DNA from: Planctomycetia bacterium
GTDB lineage: Bacteria; Planctomycetota; Planctomycetia; Pirellulales; Thermoguttaceae
Assembly (NCBI GenBank): GCA_030527105.1
Contig: JAUNBK010000005.1
Span: 20,285 to 84,284 of the forward strand
Reading direction: 5' to 3'
Length of the DNA: 64,000 bases
Below the pieces are notes generated by a model. It was given only the letters and a program-made list of their open reading frames with translations. It had not been told where the DNA came from and searched no databases. This document shows, in pieces, positions 31,804 to 40,329 of this stretch. Within the stretch, counting starts at the first letter, position 1. Each line of letters opens with the position of its first letter. The translations under genes and the position numbers were made by a program.

Positions 31804-32296
31804 TGTTTGCCTCTCCGTCAGCCTCCCCATCAGCCTCCCCATCGTTGTCGTGCAGCCCCTCTGGCGGAAGGATGCCGATGCGCGATAAGCACTCACACTC
31901 CGCAAATCTCATCTCACGAATGTCCTCGTCCTCATGATCATCGTACCCGAGCAGGTGGAGCGCACCATGGATAACGTAGAGGAGAATCTCTTTCTGCACG
32001 TCCCACGCTCCAGCGACTTTTTCGGCTTCGCGCCGCGCCGTATCGACACTCAGAACGATTTCCCCCTCGAGAATCTGCGGGGAGTCGGACAGGGGGAACG
32101 TCACGACGTCGGTGGGATAGTCGTGGTGGAGAAATTTCCGATTGATCTCGTGAATCGCCTCGTCATTCAGGAGAGCGACGCTGATTTCCGCGGTCGCGAC
32201 CCCACCCAGCTTCAGCGTCTCCTCGACAGCCAGGCACACGAGAGCCTCGTCTATGTCGACCGAATCTTGGTCGTTGGCAATTTCAACTTGAATCAT
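31796..32296 (-). CDS. ybeY: Endoribonuclease YbeY (16S rRNA maturation)
   Basis: YbeY is a zinc-dependent RNase needed for 16S rRNA 3' processing and ribosome quality control. The 166-residue protein has the signature HGALHLLGYDDH (three His for zinc) at residues 109-120 and the upstream NRKFLHHDYPTDVVTFP. The C-terminal tail has an acidic GEADGEADGEA repeat, longer than usual, coded by a short GCCTCCCCATCA repeat. It is the first gene of an operon with the CNNM/CBS gene. A MITE end lies 60 nt upstream of the start. Confidence 0.93.
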   Translation of the reverse strand: MIQVEIANDQDSVDIDEALVCLAVEETLKLGGVATAEISVALLNDEAIHEINRKFLHHDYPTDVVTFPLSDSPQILEGEIVLSVDTARREAEKVAGAWDVQKEILLYVIHGALHLLGYDDHEDEDIREMRFAECECLSRIGILPPEGLHDNDGEADGEADGEANND

Positions 32297-32356
32297 GCGT
32301 AAGAATCTTCCAATCGTCCCTCAACGTTTAAGCTCACCTCAATGCTTGCTACACTT

Positions 32357-32461
32357 TATAACACTTCGCGTTGAAATTTCCGATTCCGCCCGCCGCTGGA
32401 GCTACGCAGCACGGCTCCCCAAACGTTGTGCAGAAACGGGAATTAAAACACGACGAGTATG
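32357..32461 (-). repeat. MITE copy 2, upstream of ybeY
   Basis: 105-bp copy in minus orientation: end B (TATAACACTTCGCGTTGAAA) faces ybeY, and end A (GGGAATTAAAACACGACG then AGTATG) is at the right. The core has GAGCTACGCAGCACGGCTC. It fills most of the 375-bp gap between ybeY and the next gene; the rest (32470-32671) shows a TATAAT at 32616-32621 and no gene. Confidence 0.85.
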
Positions 32462-32671
32462 ACCAAATTATAGCGCATTCGGGCAAAAAGTCAAGCCGAA
32501 AGAGGCATAAAGAGACAAAAATCTTTATATTTCGCCAGAAATCTCGTCAAAAAACAAGTGGATAAAAATTCTCGCCAACAGCCTTGTGGGGTATTTCTTT
32601 TTTTGCAAAAACGTGTATAATGGTGGGTAAGTCGTTTTGATACCGTTCTGTTTTCACAAAACAAGCAAGTT

Positions 32672-33283
32672 ATGATAGAACACAACCCCAACCCAACCTC
32701 CGAATCGTTGAAAAACCCCTCCTTTGCAGCGTTCCTCGCGTGGCTCGTCCCCGGTTTGGGACACTACTACCAGGGACGCACGGCGAAAGCGATCTTGTTC
32801 GCAATCCTGATCTGGACTACGTTCATTGTGGGAGTCATTTTGTCCTCTTCTCCCACCATGGGACCTGGGCGTGCTGTCTTTGTTTCTATGCGTCGCGGAG
32901 AAGTTCGATACTACTTTTTGACGCAAATCTGGGCGGGCGCTCCTGCTTTGCCCGCCGTCCTCCAATATTATCTCGATCCAACGGGCGAGGAACCGATTCT
33001 CAATGGTTTTATGGCGCCGCCCGTCGCGTCGTCGGGGAGAAATGATCAACCCTCCGACCTGCCGACGCTCAACAATCTCAAAAAGGAGATGAATCGACGA
33101 TTTGAACTGGGGACAATCTTCACTATGACGGCGGGGCTGCTCAACCTCTTCGTTATTTTTGACGCTTGGTGGGGTCCTGTCGACGAGAGAAAAAAGGTCC
33201 AGGAGGAAGAGAAAAAACGCGGATTCTTCGCGAGACTCTTCGGAATGTTGCGTGAAAAGCTGTTTGGAAAAAAGGAGGCTTAA
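32672..33283 (+). CDS. DUF6677-like membrane protein
   Basis: This 203-residue protein has the motif AAFLAWLVPGLGHYYQGRTA near residues 19-38, the TM2-like segment I associate with the planctomycete DUF6677 family. It is followed by a membrane helix (ILFAILIWTTFIVGVILSS), a soluble middle and another helix near residue 155 (FTMTAGLLNLFVIFDAWWG). The C-terminus is charged, Lys/Glu/Arg-rich. The function is unknown. It is followed 3 nt later by a tiny membrane-protein gene, then trkA. No strong ribosome site precedes ATG 32672. Confidence 0.75.
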   Translation: MIEHNPNPTSESLKNPSFAAFLAWLVPGLGHYYQGRTAKAILFAILIWTTFIVGVILSSSPTMGPGRAVFVSMRRGEVRYYFLTQIWAGAPALPAVLQYYLDPTGEEPILNGFMAPPVASSGRNDQPSDLPTLNNLKKEMNRRFELGTIFTMTAGLLNLFVIFDAWWGPVDERKKVQEEEKKRGFFARLFGMLREKLFGKKEA

Positions 33284-33286
33284 TAT

Positions 33287-33478
33287 ATGTTCGGTTCGAT
33301 TGTGTCGGGTAGCTGCGATTTGTTGTGCGCCTTTTATCTCATTGCGGTTGTGAGTTTGGTTTATGCGGGGACGCGCCACGAAAAAATGAAGGAAATCTTC
33401 TCAGATGCCTTCCGCATCATGATGTGGATATCGGGTTTTTCCATTGCGGTTCTCATTCTCATGTTTGTCCTTTTCTAA
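33287..33478 (+). CDS. 63-residue two-helix membrane protein
   Basis: Two hydrophobic helices (about 8-28 and 44-62) are separated by a charged loop (AGTRHEKMKEIFSDAFR). It starts 3 nt after the DUF6677 gene with GGAGG 9 nt before its ATG, so the two are surely co-translated. The loop plus helix pattern and tight linkage suggest a small partner subunit of the DUF6677 protein. No function can be assigned. Confidence 0.75.
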   Translation: MFGSIVSGSCDLLCAFYLIAVVSLVYAGTRHEKMKEIFSDAFRIMMWISGFSIAVLILMFVLF

Positions 33479-33523
33479 TGTCGTGATAATTGAGCACGAA
33501 GTTTGGCGAGTTGAAAGGCGTTT

Positions 33524-34867
33524 ATGCGTATAATCATCGTTGGTGCCGGGACGGTTGGTGAGTCGATTGCGAGGACGTTGTGCTCGCACCACCACGATGT
33601 GACGATAATCGACAAAACACCCGGAAAGCTGGAGGCGCTCAATAATTCTCTCGACGCCCTGGTTCTCGAGGGGAACGGATCGCACGCGTCTGTTCTGTTT
33701 CAAGCAGATGCGATGAATGCCGACTTGTGCCTCGCGCTCACGAACTCGGACGAGGTCAATTTGGTCGTCGCAAGCCTCGCGAAGGCTATGGGGACGCGTC
33801 GCACGGTCGCGAGAGTTTATGCGCCGCTTGCGAATAATCTCGTCGCGTTTGACTATTGCGAGCATTTCGACATTGATAAAATCATCAGTCTCGAACAACT
33901 GACGGCGTTGCGTTTGTCGCACGAAATCGACCAATTCACGGAAGCGCTTAATTTGGAGACGTATTTGTACGGAGACATTGAGCTGATGGAGTTCGAGATC
34001 CAAGATGGCGCAAAAAGCGTCGGGGTTCGGATTCGCGATTTGTCGTTTCCTTCGAATGTGCGCGTCGGCTCGATTCTTCGCAACGGCGTGAATTTTATCC
34101 CTCGCGCAGACGATCTTTTGAATCCCGGCGACCAAATAACGCTCTTTGGCGAGCACGACAGCTTGATCCGCACGCGCAAAAACCTTGGTGGGGAGCCGCC
34201 TCAAACGAAAAATATCATCATTGCCGGTGGGGGCGAAACCGGCTTGCATCTCGCGCAGCTCATCCAGAAGCGCCACCACGTTCGTTTGCTCGAGACCGAT
34301 TTGGAGCGCTGCCACCATTTGGCGTCCGTTTTGGATCGCAATGTCGAAGTCGTGAATATTGACGTTCAATGCCGATCGGCTCTCGAAGAAGAGCGCGTTG
34401 GTGCCGCTGACGTTTTTGTCGCTTGCACGGGCTACGACGAAAACAACCTTTTAGTCTGCGTCGAGGCGAAGGAATTGGGGGCGGAGAGGGTTTATTCCGT
34501 GATTAATCGTGCCGACTATGGGAACGTGATTACGAAGTTGGGAATCGATTTTTGCGTGAGTCCTCGCGAGGAGGCGGGGCGCAAAGTCCTCAATTTCCTC
34601 AACACGGGTGCCATCATTTCCAACGATGGAATCTTTGGGGACAAAATTCGGCTTTTGGAGATCAAGGTTGAAAAAGGATCGTTGGTCTCCTCTACGCCGT
34701 TGCGCCACGTCGGTCTGCCGCCGCAATGTATCGTCGTCGCGGCAGTTCATCATGGCAGCGTCAGCGTCCCTGGGGCAGATTTTACCTTTCGCGAAGGAGA
34801 CACTGCCGTGGTGATTACTCACAACCAGCATCTTGAGCAGGTTTTGGACAAATTCGAATCGCGCTAG
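33524..34867 (+). CDS. trkA: Trk system K+ uptake regulatory protein TrkA
   Basis: TrkA is the cytosolic NAD(H)-binding gating subunit of the TrkH K+ channel. The 447-residue protein has the typical duplicated RCK layout: Rossmann motifs IIVGAGTVGESIA at the N-terminus and IIAGGGETGLHLA near residue 227, each followed by a TrkA-C subdomain. AAAGG precedes ATG 33524. No trkH/ktrB channel gene is in the window, so the partner must be elsewhere. A K+/H+ antiporter gene lies at 50.6 kb. Confidence 0.93.
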   Translation: MRIIIVGAGTVGESIARTLCSHHHDVTIIDKTPGKLEALNNSLDALVLEGNGSHASVLFQADAMNADLCLALTNSDEVNLVVASLAKAMGTRRTVARVYAPLANNLVAFDYCEHFDIDKIISLEQLTALRLSHEIDQFTEALNLETYLYGDIELMEFEIQDGAKSVGVRIRDLSFPSNVRVGSILRNGVNFIPRADDLLNPGDQITLFGEHDSLIRTRKNLGGEPPQTKNIIIAGGGETGLHLAQLIQKRHHVRLLETDLERCHHLASVLDRNVEVVNIDVQCRSALEEERVGAADVFVACTGYDENNLLVCVEAKELGAERVYSVINRADYGNVITKLGIDFCVSPREEAGRKVLNFLNTGAIISNDGIFGDKIRLLEIKVEKGSLVSSTPLRHVGLPPQCIVVAAVHHGSVSVPGADFTFREGDTAVVITHNQHLEQVLDKFESR

Positions 34868-34896
34868 GCTGAGGTGCGCGAGAGGGAGAACGATTC

Positions 34897-35823
34897 ATGT
34901 GCAGCACTTCGGATTTGAACGCACCGTTGGTTTCTATCGTCGTTTGTACTTTTCGACGACCTCGTCAAATCGGGGAGTGTTTGGACTCGCTTGTTGCGCA
35001 GGAGACGCCGCGTTCGTATGAAATTGTCGTCGTTGAGAACGACGTGTCGCAAGAGTCGCGAAGCGTGGTGGAGAGCAGGGTAGAGAGCGCGCAATGCCGA
35101 GGGGTTGAGGTTCGCTACGTGTGCGAGCCGAAACGGGGGTTGGCTCCCGCTCGAAATCGTTGTGTCGCCGAGGCTCGGGGGGAGTTCATCGCCTTTTTGG
35201 ACGACGACGAAACGGCACAGCCCGACTGGCTCGAACAATTAATGCGTGTCCAAAATCAATTCGACGCAGACGCAGTCTACGGCGTGGTGGAGCCGATTTT
35301 TGCAGAGAATTTCCCCGAGTACCTCAAACGAACGCAGCTCTACTCGTATCTCGCTCCACCCACGAAAGAACCTTATCCCACGGAAGATTTTTGCACCAAC
35401 ACGGTCCTTTTGCGCAAGAGCGCGTTGGATCGCACGCCTGTTTTTGACGATCGTTTCTCGCGTATTGGTTTGGAGGACACGGATCTTGCCGTCTATTTTT
35501 TGATGAATGCCCGCAAAACATACCGCGCGCCGCTTGCGATTGTGCGTGAGTTCCAACCACTTTCGCGAGGGCGTTGGTTCTATCATTTCGAGCGCTGGAT
35601 GCGTTGCGGAGTTGGGTTGGGAATTTTGGGGCGCAAAAACTTCGGACGAATCGCAGGCGCGCAATTTTTACTCAAACGTTGCGCGCGATTGTGGCGGTTC
35701 GTTTTCGATTTTTCTCGCTGGTGCCGCGAGTGTCGAGCCAATTTGGCGGATATTTCGTTTGAAATTGCCATCCAGATTGGGTTCGTCCTCTATTTCCTCG
35801 GCATCCGGTGGAAAGGATATTGA
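34897..35823 (+). CDS. Family 2 glycosyltransferase
   Basis: The 308-residue protein has a GT-A fold: SIVVCTFRRP nucleotide-sugar strand near residues 13-22, GLAPARNRCVAEARGEF, then the metal-binding FLDDDETAQPDWLE near 106-119 and the acceptor-side RFSRIGLEDTDL. The C-terminal segment includes one likely membrane helix (FEIAIQIGFVLYFLG). It transfers a sugar to a cell-surface polysaccharide or glycolipid; donor and acceptor are unknown. It starts 29 nt after trkA with GGGAG upstream. Confidence 0.85.
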   Translation: MCSTSDLNAPLVSIVVCTFRRPRQIGECLDSLVAQETPRSYEIVVVENDVSQESRSVVESRVESAQCRGVEVRYVCEPKRGLAPARNRCVAEARGEFIAFLDDDETAQPDWLEQLMRVQNQFDADAVYGVVEPIFAENFPEYLKRTQLYSYLAPPTKEPYPTEDFCTNTVLLRKSALDRTPVFDDRFSRIGLEDTDLAVYFLMNARKTYRAPLAIVREFQPLSRGRWFYHFERWMRCGVGLGILGRKNFGRIAGAQFLLKRCARLWRFVFDFSRWCRECRANLADISFEIAIQIGFVLYFLGIRWKGY

Positions 35824-35891
35824 CACTTTTTCATGGGACGCATCTCAAGGAAAGCGCCCCATTTGAGCTTGACAATCGACCAATCGAGCGA

Positions 35892-36287
35892 TTATGAAAT
35901 TCTTTTCACGTAATTGTAGTGAGGCTCGGATTCTTTGCGAATCTCATTGGGCGTCTTTTGGAAGTGGCGCTGCATGGTGACACATAAGTGCGCGACGGTT
36001 TTGAAACCGGATTGTTCCGCGACGTCAGCCAACTTGAGGTGAGTCGTCCTCAAGAGGTGCCTGGCACGGGCAGCCTGACGAGAAAGAATCTCATAGTGGA
36101 GCGACGAATTCGCCAGCTTTTGAAACTTACGCTCCAACGTACGACGAGGAAGTCCCGTCGCTTCCAAAATGTCCTTAATCCGAAGTCCCTCACACGCGCG
36201 TTCTTCAATTATTTGCATGACTTGCGCGATTTCCGGGTCATCGATTTGTGACGGTTGAACTCGCTCTTTCAAGTTAGTTGTTGTCAT
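35892..36287 (-). CDS. AraC-family DNA-binding domain protein, sensor domain absent
   Basis: This 131-residue protein is essentially one AraC/XylR-type double helix-turn-helix: DPEIAQVMQIIEERACEGL, then IKDILEATGLPRRTLERKF and LKLADVAEQSGFKTVAHLCV. Planctomycete XylR-like regulators usually have about 250 residues of periplasmic-binding-protein-like sensor before this part. Here ATG 36287 starts directly at the DNA-binding domain, and nothing upstream looks like the missing part. It is either a stand-alone regulator or the remains of a larger gene. The next genes do not indicate a target. Confidence 0.75.
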   Translation of the reverse strand: MTTTNLKERVQPSQIDDPEIAQVMQIIEERACEGLRIKDILEATGLPRRTLERKFQKLANSSLHYEILSRQAARARHLLRTTHLKLADVAEQSGFKTVAHLCVTMQRHFQKTPNEIRKESEPHYNYVKRIS

Positions 36288-36353
36288 TTTCTCTTTTCCT
36301 ATAACGTTGTTTTCCGCGACAAGCGGGGAGTAAAATTAAACGGGACTAAAAAC

Positions 36354-36459
36354 TATGCACATCGTCCTTTAAAATTCCCGTTTTACGCGACGTTTTGCGA
36401 GCCGTGGTGCGAAGCTCCGACGGCGAACGGAACGGGATATTCCAACGCGAAGTATTATA
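36354..36459 (+). repeat. MITE copy 3, upstream of tRNA-Leu
   Basis: 106-bp copy in plus orientation from TATGCACATCG to AAGTATTATA, with the core GAGCCGTGGTGCGAAGCTCC. It lies in the 418-bp gap between the AraC-type gene and tRNA-Leu; the remaining 246 bp to the tRNA are AT-rich without a gene. Confidence 0.88.
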
Positions 36460-36705
36460 ACTTGCTCACTCACGTCTATAGAGTTGCGCAGATGATAAAA
36501 AACCGCCATATTATTTCAGTAGAAAAGTTTTTTAGTGAGAAAAATTTTTTGGACCTGCGTACCTCGGCGGCGACGAGACAAAATTTTTGAGAAAATCGGT
36601 TCTCCCCCCCTTGTTTTTTTTGTGGAATCTGATATCATGTTCTCTCGTAAGGTGATGGGATTGGGCGATTCCTGTGATGGTTTTGTCTTGACTTTCTCTT
36701 GCAAT

Positions 36706-36789
36706 GCGGAAGTGGCGGAATTGGCAGACGCGTTAGGTTGAGGGCCTAATGAAGGTAACTTCGTGCAGGTTCAAGTCCTGTCTTCCGCA
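36706..36789 (+). tRNA. tRNA-Leu (GAG anticodon)
   Basis: 84-nt cloverleaf: acceptor GCGGAAG with CTTCCGC, D-arm with GGCAGACGC, anticodon stem TTAGG/CCTAA around loop TTGAGGG (anticodon GAG, reads CUC/CUU), a long class II variable arm (GAAGGTAACTTC) and T-arm CAGGTTCAAGTCCTG. The discriminator base is A and CCA is not encoded. A terminator follows within 10 nt. Confidence 0.96.
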
Positions 36790-36798
36790 TTAAAATTT

Positions 36799-36845
36799 TA
36801 GTCCAGATTGAGTCTTGTATGAGAAACGATCCGGACTATTTTTTT
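36799..36845 (+). terminator. Terminator of tRNA-Leu
   Basis: TAGTCC pairs with GGACTA; the 3' arm runs into TTTTTTT. It is also close behind the convergent metallophosphoesterase gene. Confidence 0.75.
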
Positions 36846-36900
36846 GCCCCAAGCTCTTTTTTATACCAAGATATCCCTCAAGCGTGAGATTCTCGAAATA

Positions 36901-38187
36901 TCAATGAAATCTCGGCTCGAAATCCAACGACGCGAGAATCTTCTTCCCAAAAACGTCGTGCGCGTCGACGTGCAGTTTCCCCTCTCTGACGACACCATGA
37001 ATCACGGTCGGGATTTGTTCAGGGCGACAACCGCCGCCGACGATTTGAGTCCATGGGCGTTCCTCCGTTGGAGCGTCGACACGAAATACGTGCGTGTGTG
37101 CCGCGACGACCAGTTGGACGTTGTAGCGCTTGAGCGCCGGTCCCCACAAATCCGCGCCGAGTTTTTTCCACGCAGAGAAACCCGTCTCGAGTGTGCCTGG
37201 ATTGGCTTTGGGGTTCGCGTCGAAAAGTGGAATGTGGCAGAACGCGACGACAAATGGCGCAGTTTTCACGGCGTCCGTCTCCATGATGTACTCAAGCCAC
37301 TCACGTTGAAGGGCGATATGCTGCTCGAAATCGGCAAGTCCGCCCCACTCCCGTCGAAAATCGGGTTTATCCTCTCCCGTATCGAGACCGATGAGCGCCA
37401 AATCGCCTTTTCGCACGGCAAAATTATACCCAAGCGCGTCGAATTGAATATTTTCGTGTTTCCACGTTGGGAGAAAACGAGGCAGATTTCGCACCCACGT
37501 TCCACGCGCATCGTGGTTGCCTCGCACAAAAAGGAGGGGATTCTCCTGCGCAAACGCTCTTCCGGCGGGGTGAAAAATCGCATTGCGTATCGTCTCCACC
37601 TGGTTGATATAGTGGACAAGATCTCCATTCCAAACGGTATAATCCGCGCCGAGGTCGTCGACTTTCGCCAAGACTTCAGCCAAAACGTCTTGGTACTCGT
37701 GCGTGTCATTTATCACGGAAAAAGACGCAGCCTCTGCATTTTTTCCCGGCGTTGTGAACGATCTCACCTCGGTATATTCCGGCTCACGCTGCTTGATGCT
37801 ATAGGCATATTTGAAATCCACCAAAGCTGAGGCGGCACGATAATAATATCGTGTGTTGGGCTGGAGATTTTTGATCCGAATGGCAATAACGAGGTCATCG
37901 TACGGATTCAGACCGAGGACGGAGCCGGTCGCACGCTGGTCGAGATTGTCGGGAGAAGTTCCCCATTCTACCCAACCGGTTGCGGGGGCGGGAACCAGCC
38001 ACACGACGGAGATCGAATTCTCCGTGGGATTTTGAAGGACGCAAGGCGAGAGAAAGACACTCTGCGGGGCGCTTGGCTCTGCGCCCTTCTCCTCTCCCGC
38101 ACAGAGAGCGCTGCCGTGCCCGAGCGCGACACTGGTCGCTCCGAGAACTCCTAAAAATTGTCGACGATTGGTGGTGAGTTGGGACAT
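36901..38187 (-). CDS. Tat-exported metallophosphoesterase, purple acid phosphatase-like
   Basis: The 428-residue protein begins with a Tat-type signal (TNRRQFLGVLGATSVALG). A fibronectin-III-like PAP N-terminal domain (SISVVWLVPAPATGWVEWG) is followed by a calcineurin-like core: VINDTHE, WNGDLVHY, VRGNHDARG, AFCHIPLFD and AAHTHVFRVD, which supply the binuclear metal ligands. The first motif is NDTHE rather than the common GDTG/DxH form, so the metal site may be slightly altered. It acts outside the cytoplasm on a phosphomonoester or diester not identifiable from sequence. It is convergent with tRNA-Leu. Confidence 0.85.
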   Translation of the reverse strand: MSQLTTNRRQFLGVLGATSVALGHGSALCAGEEKGAEPSAPQSVFLSPCVLQNPTENSISVVWLVPAPATGWVEWGTSPDNLDQRATGSVLGLNPYDDLVIAIRIKNLQPNTRYYYRAASALVDFKYAYSIKQREPEYTEVRSFTTPGKNAEAASFSVINDTHEYQDVLAEVLAKVDDLGADYTVWNGDLVHYINQVETIRNAIFHPAGRAFAQENPLLFVRGNHDARGTWVRNLPRFLPTWKHENIQFDALGYNFAVRKGDLALIGLDTGEDKPDFRREWGGLADFEQHIALQREWLEYIMETDAVKTAPFVVAFCHIPLFDANPKANPGTLETGFSAWKKLGADLWGPALKRYNVQLVVAAHTHVFRVDAPTEERPWTQIVGGGCRPEQIPTVIHGVVREGKLHVDAHDVFGKKILASLDFEPRFH

Positions 38188-38224
38188 AATGAACCTTTCT
38201 TAATGAATGATATGGTGGCATGAA

Positions 38225-38328
38225 AAGACTTGCCGTACTTTCAAATCCAGTTTTCACGATGCGTGGCGAGCCGTGGTATGCGGCGCCACCAGCGGGCGGA
38301 ACCGGAAATTTCAACGCAAGGTATTATA
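38225..38328 (+). repeat. MITE copy 4, diverged
   Basis: Plus orientation. End A is degenerate (GACTTGCCGTACTTTCAAAT); the core GGCGAGCCGTGGTATGCGG and end B (GGAAATTTCAACGCA then AGGTATTATA) are well kept. It lies upstream of the metallophosphoesterase start with end A nearer, so it does not follow the B-end rule. Confidence 0.75.
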
Positions 38329-38367
38329 ACAGAAAAAAAGACCGATGTCAAGTGAAACACTCAAAGT

Positions 38368-38401
38368 ATACCGGCGTTCGAGATATACCGGCGTTCGAAG
38401 G
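38368..38401. repeat. 17-bp tandem duplication
   Basis: TATACCGGCGTTCGAGA is followed directly by TATACCGGCGTTCGAAG. It lies in the 290-bp gap behind xerC/D; the rest holds only a short CTGGCG..CGCCAG hairpin near 38430-38450. Confidence 0.8.
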
Positions 38402-38477
38402 GGCGAAAGCAAACCAGGCGAGCGTCCCCAGGGCTGCGCTGGCGTCATGTCCGCCAGAGACGCAGAGAAACGGCGAC

Positions 38478-39425
38478 TCACCCGCGCGGGTGGTACTTTT
38501 TGTGGATTGCCTTTAGGCGCTTGCCATCGACGTGCGTGTAGACCTGGGTCGTCATGATTTTCGCGTGTCCGAGCATCTCTTGCACCTGCCTCAAGTCGGC
38601 TCCGTTCACGAGCAAGTGCGTCGCGAAGCTGTGTCGCAAGGTGTGAGGGCTGATCTCCATACGAATCCCCGCTCGCGCGGCGTAGCGTTTGATAAGCTCC
38701 CAAATTCTGTGTCTGTCGAGGATGCGCCCATGATGAGACAAAAAGAGCCACTCTGGCTCCAAGCCGCTTCGAATCGCGCGACCCTCCAAGATGGGACGCT
38801 CTTCGTCCAAATAAAGCTCCACGGCGCGCACAGCTTGCTCGCCAATGGGGACGATGCGCTGCTTGTTTCCCTTTCCCACGCACTTGCAAAAGCGCTGTTC
38901 AAGATGAATGTCGCAAAGTTTCAAGGTCGAGATTTCCGACACTCGGCATCCCGTGGCGTAGAGCATTTCGAGCAACGCGCGGTCGCGATACCAAAGTCGA
39001 TCCGCCTCGACCGGGGCGCTCAACAACGCATCCACCTGCGTCGGCGAGAGGAATTTGGGGACGCGCTCCCACAACTTTTGGCTCCCCAGAAGTGCCGCTT
39101 GGCTCTCCCCCGTGACGCCCTCCATCTGGAGGTACTTGTAGAACAGCCGGAGCGACACGATGTGCCGAGCGAGCGTGGCGGGCGCGAGTTCCAACTCGTG
39201 CAGCCAATTCACGTAACTCGCGAAATCACGAATCCGAAGCGATTGAAAGTCGCGATCATCAACCCAAATGAAGAATCGCTCCAAGTCCCGCCGATATGCC
39301 GCGACAGTATTCTCTGAGAGGTGGCACTCCCCGCTGCAATACGCGAGGAAGTTCTCCAGCCACAACGCTTTTGAGACCACAACCTTGAGAGGTCTGCGGC
39401 GTCCGCTCCCTTTTTTCTCGCTCAT
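38478..39425 (-). CDS. Tyrosine recombinase XerC/XerD
   Basis: This 315-residue site-specific recombinase resolves chromosome dimers at dif with its partner. The SAM-like N-terminal core-binding domain (LENFLAYCSGECHLSENTVAAY) precedes the catalytic domain with Arg in TGCRVSEIS, Lys in GKGNKQRIVPIG, HTLRHSFATHL, LGHAKIMTTQ and the Tyr nucleophile in VYTHVDGKRL. Start ATG 39425 lies 22 nt behind rph. XerC and XerD cannot be told apart safely here. The local order with rph suggests the housekeeping copy, not an integrase. Confidence 0.9.
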   Translation of the reverse strand: MSEKKGSGRRRPLKVVVSKALWLENFLAYCSGECHLSENTVAAYRRDLERFFIWVDDRDFQSLRIRDFASYVNWLHELELAPATLARHIVSLRLFYKYLQMEGVTGESQAALLGSQKLWERVPKFLSPTQVDALLSAPVEADRLWYRDRALLEMLYATGCRVSEISTLKLCDIHLEQRFCKCVGKGNKQRIVPIGEQAVRAVELYLDEERPILEGRAIRSGLEPEWLFLSHHGRILDRHRIWELIKRYAARAGIRMEISPHTLRHSFATHLLVNGADLRQVQEMLGHAKIMTTQVYTHVDGKRLKAIHKKYHPRG

Positions 39426-39447
39426 TCTTCGTTTTTCCTTCGCTCTT

Positions 39448-40179
39448 CTACTGGCAAAAAAGCGCCTTTTGCTTCGCGATAAGCTCGTGGATTCCTTTTT
39501 TCGCAAGCCCAAGCATCTGCGCGAGTTGGTTCTCGCTAAAGGTCGCCTCTTCTCCCGTCCCTTGGACTTCGACGAAACGATCTGCGTCCGTCATCACGAT
39601 GTTCATGTCGACCTCTGCCTTGGCGTCCTCCTCATAGCAAAGATCGAGAAGCGGCACGCCATCGACAATCCCCACACTCACGGCGGCGAGAAAGGACTTC
39701 ATCGGAAACCCAGGATCGCCCGGCAAACGATTCGCGAACTCCTCAAGAGAGCGCAGGGCGTCGATCGCGGCAACGGCGGCTCCCGTCACGCTCAGCGTTC
39801 GCGTCCCGCCATCCGCCTGGAGAACGTCGCAATCCACATTGAGCATCCGAGGTCCCAACGCCTTCAAATCGATAGCCGCACGGAGACTTCTCCCCACAAG
39901 ACGCTGAATTTCCACAGAACGCCCATCGATTTTCCCCGCCCGATCTCGACCTTTGCGCGGCGACGTACTCCCGGGAAGCATGTTGTACTCCGCCGTTGTC
40001 CAGCCTCGCGCCTCGTCGGGATTCATCCATGGTGGGAGCGATGCGGAGAGGGAAGCGGTGCAAAGAATCATCGTTTCGCCCGCACGAATCAAGACGCTCC
40101 CCGGCGTCTTTGACGTGAAACCACGCGTGATCGAAATCTCACGCACCTCGTTAAAATCTCTGCCGTCGCAACGTTTCAT
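39448..40179 (-). CDS. rph: Ribonuclease PH
   Basis: RNase PH is a phosphorolytic 3'-5' exonuclease trimming tRNA precursors. The 243-residue protein begins MKRCDGRDFNEVREISITRG and shows GSVLIRAGETMILCTAS, EYNMLPGSTSPRKGRDR, EIQRLVGRSLRAA, VDCDVLQADGGTRTLSV and DLCYEEDAKAEVDMNIVMT, all diagnostic of the family. ATG 40179 is chosen because the open frame beyond it lacks homology-like sequence. It is followed by xerC/D at 22 nt. Confidence 0.95.
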   Translation of the reverse strand: MKRCDGRDFNEVREISITRGFTSKTPGSVLIRAGETMILCTASLSASLPPWMNPDEARGWTTAEYNMLPGSTSPRKGRDRAGKIDGRSVEIQRLVGRSLRAAIDLKALGPRMLNVDCDVLQADGGTRTLSVTGAAVAAIDALRSLEEFANRLPGDPGFPMKSFLAAVSVGIVDGVPLLDLCYEEDAKAEVDMNIVMTDADRFVEVQGTGEEATFSENQLAQMLGLAKKGIHELIAKQKALFCQ

Positions 40180-40329
40180 GCGCCCTGCCTTTCGATGTTG
40201 CCAAGACGCTTCGTGAAAACACAAATCCACCAGAGCGCCAGCATATAAAGATGATGAGCATACACAGCACCCCAAAGTCCCTCGAGAGTGACGAACTTTG
40301 GGTTTGAGCGTAAAAATGGGGAACTCCCG

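Noticed and set aside
36255..36590. 111-codon frame before tRNA-Leu
   Set aside because: Most of it is MITE copy 3 read through (KFPFYATFCEPW); no start signal.
38478..39425. Tyrosine recombinase as integrase of the defence island
   Set aside because: It is about 28 kb away, next to rph, and has the size and motifs of housekeeping XerC/D; the island scars are homologous repeats, not att sites.
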